The notes beneath the pieces are model-generated. The model was not told where the DNA came from. It did not search any database and worked only from the letters and a program-made list of their open reading frames with translations. DNA of 64,000 bases from Prostheceraeus crozeri (lineage: Eukaryota; Platyhelminthes; Polycladida; Euryleptidae). The stretch is taken from positions 1,054,001-1,118,000 of the forward strand of contig CAJQUW010016881.1 of the NCBI GenBank assembly GCA_907163375.1, written 5' to 3'. The position numbers and the translations under genes were made by a program. Below, one piece after another: positions 1 to 11,364 of this stretch; the first letter of the stretch is position 1; each line of letters starts with the position of its first letter.

Positions 1-681
1 ATCTGAAGCACTAGCTACCAATTTTGAATATTGAGAGATCTAGAGCTATTCTTAGAAATGTGATTTTTTCCGAAATTCTCAAAATTTGAATTTTCACGCA
101 GCTGCAACTTTCTCTGTTACTCAACCAAACTTAGCATGCAGCTTCAGCTCGGTCTAAAGGAATTATTGAATGAATTTCACTGGGCAACTGACATGTAGAA
201 CGGAGCTACATGGCTACAAAGGTGGTGAAAAAGTAAGGTCCGCGAAAAGACAAACAATTTCAACTTATTTTACAACTTTCTGTATTCTTGTTATCCATGA
301 CAATTGTGTTGCTGTATATAAATGTGTTTCACATCTGTGATCTTAAGCGGTAACCAGAATATAGAGAACAACACCAACCATTCAAAAACCGTGTTTTTTT
401 CAAAAAATGAGAAAAATGGCTGTTTTCAAGCTGGGCTAGCTTTTTCTGTATGTCAGTTTTTTACTCCACATTGATACTAAAAGAAACATGCTCAATTACT
501 TGTAGAAGAAATTTGTTCAGGTAACTGATAGTTAAAGTGGTATAAATTGGCCAATTATGGTTTTGCATATTTTTTCAATATAAGGTCTCAACACTACATA
601 AGTAGTATCGAAAAGTAGCATTTATAGTACAATAGTAGTACAAAGAAGTGCAAAAGCCTACCTATCGCAAAGCGGCAGAAT
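1..681. other. AT-rich stretch without recognisable genes
   Basis: I see no convincing coding frame, RNA gene or repeat structure here. The last few tens of bases may already belong to the LINE fragment that follows. Confidence 0.5.
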
Positions 682-1194
682 TCTACCACTGTAAATTTAC
701 CTAACATCGAAAACGTGGATAAAATAGACATTTTTGGTGTTGTGTTCAACAAAAAAGGTACTTGGTCTGACCACACTGATAGAGTGGCATCAGATGCATC
801 AAGAAGACTGTTTCCATTAAGATTGATAAGGCCATATTTGAACTACTGGTCCCTGAAAAGAATGTACTACAGTATCATGAGATCGGTGATAGAATATTCA
901 TTTCCTTTATTGATTGGAATGACCAAGAAAGATATGTCCCGACTGATGGTGCTTCAAAACCGCTTTCATCGTCTTCTTTGTGGCCGTGGCTGCAAAAATG
1001 AGTGCCTGCCATCCCTGGAAGAGAGACTTATTTCCCAGGCCACCAAGCTCTATATGCACATATTGAACAATTTGCTCTGTCCTATCGATAGAAGTGGTCG
1101 TGTCATCTTGCCACATGTCAATTCTGTTCGCAGACTAAATTCATTTGCAATCAAGACTGCCACGTATATGAATGAGTCATTTACGCGCGTTTGA
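682..1194 (+). mobile_element. LINE fragment: C-terminal end of a reverse transcriptase ORF
   Basis: The frame encodes the segment just after the catalytic core of a non-LTR reverse transcriptase. Recognisable pieces are IFGVVFNKKGTWSDH, then RLFPLRLIRPYL, then MRSVIEYSFPLLIGMTKKD, LQNRFHRLLCG and SGRVILPHV..RRLNSF. This string of motifs is typical of the carboxy end of LINE ORF2 proteins in many invertebrates (family knowledge). The readable frame may begin near 682 and ends in a stop at 1194, with AATAAA a few bases later. No endonuclease, no catalytic YADD box and no poly(A) tail are present, so this is a 5'-truncated dead fragment about 0.5 kb long. Clade assignment would need a similarity search. 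Confidence 0.8.
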
Positions 1195-3690
1195 ACATCT
1201 AATAAAGTTCAGTTATTGTGTCATTCCTTGAAGATATATGTAGCACTATTTCTTGTAACTCTTCTTTGAAATTGTCGATTACCATTATTTTAAAAATATA
1301 CACACATATATAGTACTTGAAAACGTTAAGTTGGTGTGCATTAGTTGGTAGACATCAACGATGAAACTTTGATATATTGCAATAAAGCAAAATATGACTT
1401 TCGAAGTTCGAATTTTGTTAGACTCGATATGCTTTGTCATTCGACATTTAATTTTGAGTAGGAAAGTTTCTGAAAAATGCTCAGGATCCATTCATCTTAC
1501 TGTTTTCTGAAGCAATCAGTCACTTTCAATAACTTCAATTATTCTAATGGTGAGATGTCATTCGCAACGATTCTGAAAATAGTCCTGGGGCATTTGTAGC
1601 AAGCACTGTTTCAAATTTAATGATGAAAAATATTGTGCAGAAACGACATGCAGGCAATTAGATTATGGAAAATGATTTGGTTGTATGAAATATGTACTGC
1701 ATAATCTCTTTCAATAACGGATAAATGACTTATGAATTAATTACCATTATCATCACTTAGCATCGAAATATGCATTTTTGATTGCACCAATCAATAGGTA
1801 AACCTCAAATTGAAAACAATCGACCTATTGATATTTTAGAATCATGATATTGTGTCAAAATATTGATCATGAGAAGCCGCCCAACTCCGCTCTGAGGTTT
1901 CTCCAATAGTGTTCTAAATTGATCACTTAATAATCACATTAAAGTGGTAATATGTCCCTTTATGGACAGGAATGGAATTAAACTGTTACTTGGACAAGAA
2001 TGAAATGTAATCGCATTCCTTTTTATCTGAAATAGCATCACATTTTGCATTAATTTTGAAAGGTTAGTTTAGAGTCACTTCATCTTGTTGTGTTTTTGTG
2101 AAACCTATAATACAGGGTTACTTTTGTATAGCGTGCAGTTTTCAGAAAGGCTTAAAAATTGATCTGGTTTAATTTTTCATAAACAGGATTGATTTGCTAA
2201 CATTCGTTTGAGTGATTTATGATTCAGAGGGATCAACAGTAGCAATTGTTCATTTCAAACTTAATCAATCATTGACAAGGGACACCGTAAAACGGGCAAA
2301 TGTCAGTCACAAGGGGTGTCAGCCAATTATCAAATAAGTACAAAACTCTCTTATTATTTATGGCTAAACATAGAAGTGGATAATAGTACACTAGAATGGA
2401 AGTTTGATATCTTGCCTATGTACAATGATGGCACATGGAAAAATCTATGGTTTGTAGATGAGATTCGATCTAAAACATTATATCATAGTCAAGCCATTTG
2501 CCAAGTTTGTTGCGGAAGTTGTTGACAGCAAATTACCGGATCTTTATGAAGAGAATTTTAGTGAGATGGTGGTATTGTATCATGTGAAATAGCCTACTAT
2601 TCCATGGATTAATATACGGTGTCTATTTGTGCCAGTCATTGACAACCATTATACAATTTTTCAACACTGGAATACGAATTAAAATTTGGTTCACAGAGTC
2701 ATATTGAAAGTGGTCGCTGTACTGATTGGAAGAACATCTCAAGAATTCACAGATAAAATTTCTAATTATTGGATAATTTCTCGGTCAAGCGGTTAAGAAA
2801 CCTAGTGTTTTTCTAGAATAAGCACACTTAAATCTTCCTTACCTACAATCATTTCTCAGATAAATAGAATGTCGCTGGAACTCTTCAATTAATCATTGAA
2901 TGACTTATGTGATATAATTTAATGATATATTGGCAGCTGATTTTTGAATGCATGCAGAGATTTTGAAATTGTTCAAATATAATGAACAGGGGCCCTTTAA
3001 ACTAAAATAAATGCTCTAACATTTCCTGGCATCTGATTTCAAACTGGAGTAATGCATGTTCTGCAAATCGACATTACAAGTTGCGTATGTGTCTGATTAT
3101 ACTCTTGATAGATTATAGGAGCGATATTTCAAAATGATAAACGTACAGAACGTTTTAGAGGATTTCCTTCTTTGTCATCCTGTCGCTGCAGTATTTTGTA
3201 GATTCATTATTGCTTTTGAGTACATGGTCTTTGGACCAGGGGCAACAATCCAGATCACAAATTGCCTTGATAAATATAAATGCCAACCAGAAAACAAGGA
3301 AACCAGCTCGTACAATTTTCTTTTTGCCCCAACTAAGTTCCCCCGGCGTGTGCCATAATTTTCATGCAATTTCCATTCTAGGACTTTCTATGGTATTGTT
3401 AATTTCCATGTGGCTAAACAAATCTTAATGCTCGCATCGTATACTGATTTGATTATTTGACAACTGTTAGTTGACAATAATTTGATTAATTGCAATAGAA
3501 ATCAACAATGCCATAGAAAGTTAACTACCTCTGCGATAATTGATGATTTCCAAATTTCAAATGCATACAAATCCTCTAATTTGTAAAATTTCACCTCGTC
3601 AGCGCTGTTAAGTGAATCGTTCATAATTTGGATGCAACACAGTACACACGCAGTTCTCAGTTTACGGCAGATTTGATTTAGTATTAAGTG
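1195..3690. other. 2.5 kb AT-rich spacer
   Basis: No coding frame here shows a recognisable domain. Short open frames near 2316-2525 and 3134-3358 have neither family motifs nor promoter or splice context. A short inverted pair (ATCAATAGGT and ACCTATTGAT) lies near 1790-1835. I see nothing else. Confidence 0.5.
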
Positions 3691-3706
3691 AATTAGTTGC
3701 TTTCGT

Positions 3707-5280
3707 GTGACATTTGACTGTGTGTATACAGTCAGTGCCACGAAGAAAAACGTCAAGAACTACAGGGATGACAATATGCAACTATGTGTCAAGGCTGTTC
3801 GTGAGAGACGAATGTCACACAGAAAATCTGCCGATACCTACCGTGTCAACCGCGAAGCACTACAGCGTCATATTAAAGCATCGGAGAAGAATGAAACAGT
3901 TGCAAGAGTTGGCAGACCCACCGAACTTTCGCAAGTAGAATAAGTGCTAGCTCGAACAATTCAGACGATTACACAGTGGGGATTCGGTATGACTAAACAA
4001 CTTCGTCAGGACCTCATGTTTCGATATTTAGAGTCCTACGGTCGTGAAGTTTAGAGATCTACAAATAATCGACCTGCAATTGACTGAGTAAATTCCTTTA
4101 TCAATAGACACAATCTGGTTCTTCGTCAGGCATGTAATATCAAACACAGAAGGGCATCGCTTCGATCAGAAACTGTGAATGAATTCTTCAATGAACTGAC
4201 AAATTGTGGATTATCAGAAGCTTCTCCTTCACATGTCTTGAACTACGATGAGACTGCATTATCAGATAATCCTGGTTCTCAAAAAGTGATTGCGAAGAGA
4301 GGAAGGAACACGTCGCATCGAAATGGTACAAGAACATTCAAAGACCAACATCTCTCTGATGTTTTGTGGTTCCGCTGACAGGAAGCTACTTCCACCCTAC
4401 GTCATCTACAAATCTCAAAGAGTTAATGAGACTTGTACATAAGGTGTGCTATGTGACACTCGATTCAACTGCTCCAAAAGTGGGTGGCTCGATAAGGACT
4501 ATTTTGCAGCTTGGTTTCGTGACACTAATGCCTGCAGTTACTGATATTCAAGGAGAAAAATTCGTGATCGTTGACAACTTAGCAGCGCATTTCACTGTTA
4601 AAGTGATCGAAATGGCGGCTGGGCACGATATCAAATTCATCGCTCTTCCACCAAACTCGACCCACCTACTACAGTCTATTGACGTAGCTGTATTCAGAAC
4701 TGTGAAAGCGAAATGGAAGCGAATATCCTACAGAATTTCCTTCGAGAGTCAAGAGCTAACGGACCCATTCCAAAGCAGCGTTTTTGGAATAATGCTCTTC
4801 CAGTTGTGGAAAATTATTGAAAATCCTACAAAACAAAATGAGCGGATTCAAAGCATGCGGACTATCACCACTCGATCCTAATCTTCCTTTGAGACGGTTT
4901 TGTTGGTTCAGAAACACATCGTGAATAAGAAAACATCGGTCGCGACCTTGATGCAAGTTTAATCGGCATGCTTCGAGGTATGCGTGGTCAGAGCTCCAAT
5001 TCAAGAAAACCCCGTGGGGCCAAGGTATCTTAGGGCAAAAATGTCGCGTCACCTTCGAATGACGGGGCGACATGTTCCAGATCTGAAGGTGTGGAAAGTG
5101 ATGACAGTGGCAGTAGTTCATGCAGCGATGATGACGAATGTGGCATTTGTAGGGCATCCTTTGCCTCATACCGGGAATGTGATTGGGTCCAGCGTACTTC
5201 CTGCAAGATATGGAACTCCGGAAACTGCAATAAAGACACAAACGATGTTTTCTTTGTATGTTCGAATTGTTGAAACTATT
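3707..5280 (+). mobile_element. Decayed pogo/Tigger-superfamily DNA transposon (transposase remnant)
   Basis: The pieces read in order as a pogo-type transposase. A psq/CENP-B-like helix-turn-helix occupies about 3750-3940 (AVRERRMSHRKSADTYRVN, then RGRP-like VGRPTEL). A second DNA-binding part lies at about 4070-4180 (RPAIDWVNSF-like, with a stop inside). The DDE_1 catalytic core runs from about 4180 to 4720: first acid in NYDETAL, second in VDNLAAHF, third in LLQSIDVAVF, with 35 residues between second and third. A cysteine-rich PHD-like tail follows at about 5091-5280 (ECGICRASF...FVCSNC). In-frame stops occur at 3941, 4052 and 4085. The frame changes near 4375 and again before 5091, so the gene is dead. 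I did not find matching terminal repeats with a TA duplication. Pogo-superfamily membership is confident, the family within it is not. Confidence 0.85.
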
Positions 5281-5389
5281 CTTTTGTGATAAAACTGTTC
5301 TAGGTGAAATAATATTGGTGGCAGACATTGCCCCTTTTTATCCCATTTTAAAGTACTTCTACCATTGTTGTCCAGAAAAATATAATATT

Positions 5390-5440
5390 ATCATATGTAT
5401 ATATAATGTATAATGTATGGTATATATAATGTTCTTTCTA
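5390..5440. repeat. AT microsatellite-like run
   Basis: Short degenerate repeats of TATATAATG and TATGTATA follow the pogo remnant. No function is implied. Confidence 0.6.
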
Positions 5441-5498
5441 TTTGCTCAAAATGTTAAAACTGCAGTTCATAAAGGTTTAACTTATCCTCCACATTTAA

Positions 5499-5700
5499 CC
5501 CTCAAAGACTTGAGGGGGTCCCGGAGCCATATTTTTCTATTTTACTTTTTGTGCTGAGGATATATCAACCGCTCATGTCGATGCAAAATCATCATTTTCG
5601 ACAGTGAATCTGCATGTGCTATTTCATTTCAATTGAATCGGTAGAAGTATGGTGGATGTGCCTAGGGGGTCCAGTGGACCACCTTTAGGTCTTAGAGGGT
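5499..5700. mobile_element. Possible piggyBac-type MITE or end fragment
   Basis: A TTAA at 5495-5498 is followed by CCCTCAAAGACTTGAGGG, and the stretch closes with an imperfect inverted match, TTTAGGTCTTAGAGGGT. Both ends carry the GGGGGTCC type of motif seen in piggyBac termini, which insert at TTAA (family knowledge). There is no TTAA directly after the right end, so it may be a decayed or partial copy. There is no coding capacity. Confidence 0.4.
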
Positions 5701-6054
5701 GTAGAAATTCCCATCACAAAATTTTTGCTATCAGATGAAAAATAATTTTGTGCTTCTCCACGATGGTGCATAATGAGTGTTATTCAACTTATAACTACAT
5801 GTACTTTCTGTTTATAACTATTCAATGTTTGCATCATGCTCGTGCATGTGCATTATGCTAGAACGTAAAATCTGAATATTTTGTATGGCTGGTTGGCTTA
5901 GATGAACAAATCAGGGTAAATCCATGTTCAAAATGAAGGCGATCATTATATTCATAGTTCAACACTAAAAACAGACTGTTGGCAAAGTTTTCACAGCAGT
6001 AATTGATGAGTTTCAGATTTCCACAGCTGTTTTGAGGGTCTTAAAATGCAGCAA
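5701..6054. other. Unassigned spacer before element E
   Basis: AT-rich sequence in which I see nothing identifiable. The inverted arm of element E begins at about 6055. Confidence 0.4.
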
Positions 6055-7560
6055 TTGGAAATTGGAGGTCAGATTCGGAATCTACGTGAAATGTTGGGTT
6101 GGGAAGGAAGGCAGGGAGGAGTTTTCCTGTGAGGCAAGGGGTGGAACGGCAGAGTTGGAAAAAGGCGGGTTTTGGTGGTTTTGGGATGAGAAAAGTCGTT
6201 TTTCGGCATGAAGGAGGCCTCGGATGGGAAAACGGAGGCCAGATTCGGAGTATACGTGAAATTTTGGGTTAGGAAGGATGTTTCCAGCGACATCGGAGAT
6301 AAAACATTTCGAGGACGTCCCCCCTCTGGAACGAGACTTCCAACTTTGGTTCTAGAGATCGTAGAAAGTCGTGTGATAGCTCAGTTTGGTCCTATTTTCC
6401 TGGGTTTAGAGAGAAAAATGGCAGGAAAACGTCAGAGTTAGAAAAGGCAGGGTTTGGATGTTTTGGGATGAGAAAGTCCATTTTCGGCATGAAGGAGGCC
6501 TCGGATGTGAAAACGGAGTGCAAATTCGGACGTTTTGGCCAATTTTGGGTCTAGGAACTTCTTTCCAGCTCAATCGGAGAGAAAAAGTTCTGACCCCCCC
6601 TCTGGACGAGACTTCCAACTTCGGTTCTAGAGATCGTAGAAAGTCGTGCAATAGCTCGTTTGAAAGCTAAGAGTGAGACAAATTCAGTGGAAGAAACGGC
6701 TTGTTCATATCTGCCTTCGTTTAGATGTGAGACGTCATTGAAAATTTTGGACATTGGCGAAAAAAACGCGAGTTAGAATTTTTACGAAAACGGCTCTAGC
6801 GGGTGAACCAAGCCTCGAACGGAAAACAGAAACCAGATTTGGAATCAGCGTGACATTCTGCATCTAGAGGGTGAGTTTCAAGTCAATCGGAGCACTAGAA
6901 CCGGAGATAGACGTGTTTAAAGATTTGGATGATGGATATTACGTCATCAGCTGATCGCCAAAAACTATATAAGTGGAAACTCTACTTGTGGAAATCAGTT
7001 CTCCTCCCGACTGGGTTGGGGTAGATGAACTCCGGAGCTCTGATGATAGCATCGGACATTCCAAATTTCGGGTTTCTGTATGAAACCGACTAAAAAAATT
7101 TCATTGCTGATATCAGCTAGGGCGTGAGACTCAAAGGTTCGCCAGGAGATGGCCTTCGTCTCCAGGCCATAAAAGACTCCAAAACTTTAAAGGCTTTTAT
7201 CTTTGCTTCTACAAGTCCGTTTGACTTGATTCAAAAAGAGTCGATCGCTTTGATCAGACCTATAGTGACAGACTACTTATAAAATTTCATAAGTAGTGCT
7301 AAAAAGTTAAAAAATTTAAATTCACTATTTTTGGAGTTTTTCTGGGGTTTTCGACCCTGCTGAAGTCAATGAAGGCAAGGTTAAGTGTGTACAAGCCAGT
7401 CTTCTAATGTCTTTACATGATACAAGCAGCTTTTCACCGAAAGCGAGCAAGTCACGGAGAGTTTTACTGTAATATTCCACTGACAGGGTGTTCCTTCGGG
7501 ACGGCGGATGATGCCGTAGTGATAAGTGTGGCAAAGGAGTATGTCATATTTTAGACCGAA
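6055..7560 (+). repeat. Left inverted arm of element E, built of ~280-base subrepeats
   Basis: At least two tandem subunits can be read. Each holds a GGCATGAAGGAGGCCTCGGA segment, a C-run next to TCTGGA(A)CGAGACTTCC, and a GATCGTAGAAAGTCGTG segment (near 6205-6380 and 6490-6650), preceded by a partial unit at 6055-6120. The arm then holds a TATA-like element, a hairpin at 7271-7296 and a conserved module ending near 7560. Short open frames within it are by-products of the repeats. Confidence 0.8.
6966..6973 (+). promoter_or_regulatory. TATA-box-like element inside the left arm of E
   Basis: TATATAAG lies after a conserved segment with ATTACGTCATCAGCTGATCG (CRE-like TGACGTAA on the other strand). 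The right arm has the inverted counterpart near 11725-11760 with a weaker TATA. Element D has TATAAATA at the equivalent place near its left end, so a terminal promoter is a shared feature of both elements. Confidence 0.4.
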
Positions 7561-8186
7561 ACCGCTGGGGCAACTCATGTTGGGCATTTGACACAGTTCT
7601 CAACGTAGCACTTTGAACGCCAATCGATTGAGTCTTAGCTATCTTGTGATGGGTGGCATCTAAACATCTCCATTGCAAAACGCTTGTAAATCACGGCTTG
7701 CTATCAAGCTGATCAAAGCAACGACTTGGGATGTTTCCTCTTGTAAATAACTCCACCGGTTTTCATGTCTGGCTATCAAGTCATTGACGGTGCAAGTTAC
7801 GGAGATTTTCGGTGTCATACTTCCTGTTGGTGGGCGTTCTTTCGAGATAGCGGTGAAGTCCGTAGCGATGAGTACTGCACGGGACGTTGGCAATGGTAAT
7901 CCTTGTGAAACCTCTCTGCGTCATGTTTCCAAGTGGATGCCTTTCGTCTCAACGTTGTACTCTGACCGCCAGGGCGATATTTAGCTATCTACCACAGGTT
8001 ACCTCATAAAATCTCCATTGTGCTTGTCTCCCGATAGTTGGCCATACATGCGAGAATGAACCATGCGTTCTGCTCGTCTCTATCACGGAGACGAAATGAT
8101 GAATGGAATGAATTGGAAGGGTCATTCATGCGCCACACGCAACCACACGCTCATTTCTCTCTTCGCGAGTGAACAAGCTCTTGTGA
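7561..8186. other. Interior of E without recognised genes
   Basis: Frames of 60-77 codons are open on both strands around 7660-7984, but none shows a family motif. I see no promoter or splice signals that would support them. Confidence 0.4.
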
Positions 8187-8810
8187 GTGTAGTCAGAAAG
8201 TGTATCATGTTGTACAAAAGTTTTATTGCAACACAGGTTGATGTATAGTAAGAAAGTTTGATCATGACGTTTTATGAAACACATGTCATGAAATGTAAGC
8301 GTTAGTGTAGTCAAATAGCTTTACCGCGACACACGTTTGAGAAAGTAAAGTTTGATCATCGAAGTTTTTTTATTCGTAAGTGTCGTCAGAAAGTGTATCA
8401 TGGTTTGCAAAAGCAAAGTTTAGTGTAGTCAAATAGTTTCACCGCGACACATGTTTGTGAAAGTAAAGTTTGATCATCGAAGTTTTACGAAACACAAGTG
8501 TCATGATATTCAATCGTTAGTGTAGTCAAATAGTTTTTACCACAACACACGTTTGTGAAAGTAAAGTTTGATCATCGAAGTTTTATTCTAGAGTGTAGTC
8601 AGAAAGTGTATCATGGTTTGCAAAAGCAAAGTTTAGTATAGTCAAATAGTTTTACTGCAACACAGGTTGATGTATAGTTAGAAAGTTTGATCATGAAGTT
8701 TTATGAAACACAAATGTCATAAAATGTTAGCGTTGGTGTAGTCAAATAGTTTTTACCACAACACACGTCTGTGAAAGTTAAGTTTGATCATTGAAGTTAT
8801 ATGACTGACC
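8187..8810. repeat. Iteron-like tandem repeats around TTTGATCAT
   Basis: At least six copies of a core reading (A)AGTTTGATCAT(C/G)(A/G)AGTTTTA recur about every 90-120 bases (near 8257, 8347, 8466, 8565, 8682 and 8784). Between them alternate the blocks GTAGTCAAATAGTTTTACC, GTAGTCAGAAAGTGTATCATG and GCAAAAGCAAAGTTTAGT, giving a higher-order period near 200 bases. Two to three copies lie inverted at 11075-11350, so the array is part of E's inverted design. TGATCA at the core is itself palindromic. A binding-site array or replication-related iterons is possible; plain satellite expansion is as likely. Confidence 0.7.
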
Positions 8811-10500
8811 GAACTCAACACAGCACTAGAAAGTTTTATCGAAAAGGTTTTATTGCACAGTGTAGATTGTCTTGTAACTTACTTTCACAGTGTTAGAAAG
8901 TTTTATTGGAGACAGTTGCCAAATGTTCCCTTATTAGAAAATTCAAACTCCATGACTGTTAAATTGCTGAATACTTCATCAGGTTTACTAAAAGCAGTTT
9001 TCTACTGCAGTGAGACAGAGTTTAGAATGTTATATGAAAACAGTGTTCACCACAGCACTAGATAGTTTTACTGCACAGTGTAGATTGTTTCACTGCGTTA
9101 AAAGGTCTTATAGCAAGTACTACAGTGTTGAATGATTTATAAAACCAGGTAAAGTCTTGTCACAAACGTTGAGTGTGTGAGAGCTAGTTCCATGACATTG
9201 AATCGCGTGGGTCCTAAAGTCCATAATCCAAGGGTAGGCTCCTCTACGGTTGGATTTAGGGATTTAGGGTTTTATATTACATGCGTTAACCGTTCGTGTA
9301 GAATACGTGAAGCACATGTTCGCTTCAAAGTCTAAACGCAAATGTTGAAATAAGTTTTGGAAGAAGTCTTTGACATGCTGTTGTGAAACTTAGTGAACGT
9401 TGAAAAAGTTTTATAAAATGTTTCTGCAGTCACACTCGTTAGTGTACCAGCTTTACTAAATGTGTTGTATGCCTTTATCAAATTGAATGCGTGTGTAGAC
9501 TGTTTTGTAAATAAAGACAGTGTTAAACGTGTTTGCACTCTGCATCGACAGCATACAAGTATAGACATAACAACCTGTAACGTTGTAAGTCGAATGCATG
9601 AGTTAGGAAACACTCAAAACATGTGTGAGATAAAAATCAACCTGCTAGATTAGGTGAAACACAAAAGTGTCACAACTATTTTACGGGAAACATGTAAAGG
9701 AGAACTGTGTAGCGAGAACGTTTACACTCATCATACACGGATGAACATACATTCTAACTTCTACTTTCTGACATTCAAATGAAATTCGTAAACATGAAGC
9801 CCTAGACTCATGAAAACTACATGACGAGTGACAACAACTTTAGCATGAAGACAGCGAACATTACATTAGGACTGTCCATTAGCATTAAAGGCTAGAATCA
9901 AAGTTTGCTTTTCATGTGCTTGACAAATGAACACGTGTCTCATTTCTAAACGAATCGTGCGTTGCTTGTAGAATCAATATTGAAACCTGCATCAAGTGAT
10001 TTTCTGTGCGAATGCAGACGATGTGAAAATGACACACGGATTGACATTAAACAGTGCTTGCAATATTCAACACGCTGACATTCAAAATGTTTATCATAAA
10101 ACCTATCAGTGAAACAGATGTCATATAACCCTCTGTGCACACAAAGAATCACGAGCGCACTCTGTCGCCTGTTTGTCGCGCTAGCCCCTCAGCAGATAAA
10201 ATAGAACACAAAGATGAATGATAACGCTCTCTCTCTGGCACTCGTCTGTCACATTAAACACATTGAATGTTCTATCGCATCTGTCCCACGAACAAGGATG
10301 CAGGAACGTATCGTCATTTCAGACCTCCCACCTACCTGATTCCCACACAGCTCATTGCTATGGCACCGGAAGGGAGATTCACGCGATAAATGCATCTAAG
10401 TTTGTTGAGTGGTTGAGGATGGCAGTCAATGAAAATATGTCTTCCCTATTCTTCCTCCAACCATAAGTTTAGAGCAATATGATTGCGCGAACCAGACATT
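8811..10500. other. Interior of E, diffuse repeats only
   Basis: The first few hundred bases still carry weak versions of the AGAAAGTTTTATTG block. From about 9150 to 10500 I see no coding frame with recognisable content and no clear repeat. Confidence 0.4.
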
Positions 10501-10520
10501 TGAAAAGCTGTATCATTCTC

Positions 10521-10528
10521 ATATAAAG
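10521..10528 (+). promoter_or_regulatory. TATA box for the acidic gene of E
   Basis: ATATAAAG lies about 35 bases upstream of the ATG at 10559. A CATTTCACTATCA stretch lies where an initiator would be expected, so the transcript may start almost at the start codon. Confidence 0.5.
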
Positions 10529-10558
10529 CAGAGTCTCTTGCATTTCACTATCATAGTC

Positions 10559-11092
10559 ATGTCCGAGAAGCCAAGAGAGTGCGTGATGCCATTTCGCATC
10601 GTACATCGTGGAGAAGAATTCCACAGTGATATCTACGGTGAGGATATCACTGTGGAATTTGTGAAGTATTATTCATACTTCACCTTGAATGAGGACATGA
10701 GCCGTGGAGTACGGCAAGAGATGGAGACGGCGGAAAGTGAGGTCGAGGCGGTGGCGAGTGAGGCCGAGACGGCGGCGAGTGAGGCCGAGTCGGTGACGAG
10801 TGAGGCCGAGACGGTGGTGAGTGAGGACGAGACGGTGGAAAGAGAGGAGATGATGTGGAGTGAGGACTCGGAAAGTGAGGAAGTGGAAGCGAGTGAAGAT
10901 GTCATTGTGATATCAGATGATGAAGTAAGAGTTTTACACATGCATACGAATGGCTGTCATCTCAATTCGTTCATGTGTTCTTTCACTGATGGAGTGAGTG
11001 ATGGGCGTTCTTTAGTTCATAAAATCATCATGCAAACATACAGCACACTGTTTCACCACATTTCCACTATACATCCACCTGTGTTGCAGTAA
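10559..11092 (+). CDS. Acidic repeat protein with SUMO-interaction-like motif (element E)
   Basis: Not a family I recognise. I chose the ATG at 10559 because it follows the TATA box closely; an in-frame TTG lies upstream. Residues 1-50 form a compact start (MSEKPRECVMPFRIVHRGEE and on). Residues 60-105 are about six seven-residue repeats of the SEAETVV type, encoded by 21-base tandem repeats. Then comes DVIVISDDE, which has the hydrophobic-plus-acidic form of a SUMO-interacting motif. Directly after that Glu codon lies GTAAGA at 10925, a good splice donor, so the last ~55 residues of the open frame may be intron and the real product may end elsewhere. It is the only convincing gene in E. Its charge and motif suggest a nuclear regulatory or SUMO-targeted protein; this is inference. 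Confidence 0.55.
   Translation: MSEKPRECVMPFRIVHRGEEFHSDIYGEDITVEFVKYYSYFTLNEDMSRGVRQEMETAESEVEAVASEAETAASEAESVTSEAETVVSEDETVEREEMMWSEDSESEEVEASEDVIVISDDEVRVLHMHTNGCHLNSFMCSFTDGVSDGRSLVHKIIMQTYSTLFHHISTIHPPVLQ
10617..10659. repeat. Perfect 17-base inverted repeat inside the acidic gene
   Basis: AATTCCACAGTGATATC and its exact complement flank a nine-base loop. It lies within codons 20-34 of the acidic protein, so the encoded residues are constrained by the palindrome. Confidence 0.9.
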
Positions 11093-11364
11093 AACTATTT
11101 GACTATACTAAACTTTGCTTTTGCAAACCATGATCCACTTTCTGACTACACTCTAGAATAAAACTTCGATGATCAAACTTTACTTTCACAAACGTGTGTT
11201 GTGGTAAAAACTATTTGACTACGCCAACGCTAACATTTTATGACATTTGTATTTCATAAAACGTCATGATCAAACTCTCTAACTATACATCAACCTGTGT
11301 TGCAGAAAAACTATTTGACTATACTAAACTTTGCTTTTGCAAACCATGATACACTTTCTGATAA

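Noticed and set aside
3134-3369. Small overlapping frames on both strands as a possible host exon
   Set aside because: No splice sites, family motifs or neighbouring exons support it.
6208-6670. Several 60-90 codon frames in the arms of E, and the matching ones at 11942-12768
   Set aside because: They follow the subrepeats on both strands, change with every indel between copies, and show no protein-like conservation.
10669-10941. Minus-strand Ser/Thr-rich frame in element E
   Set aside because: It mirrors the SEAE repeats of the acidic protein, which has a TATA box and a plausible start. The minus frame has neither.
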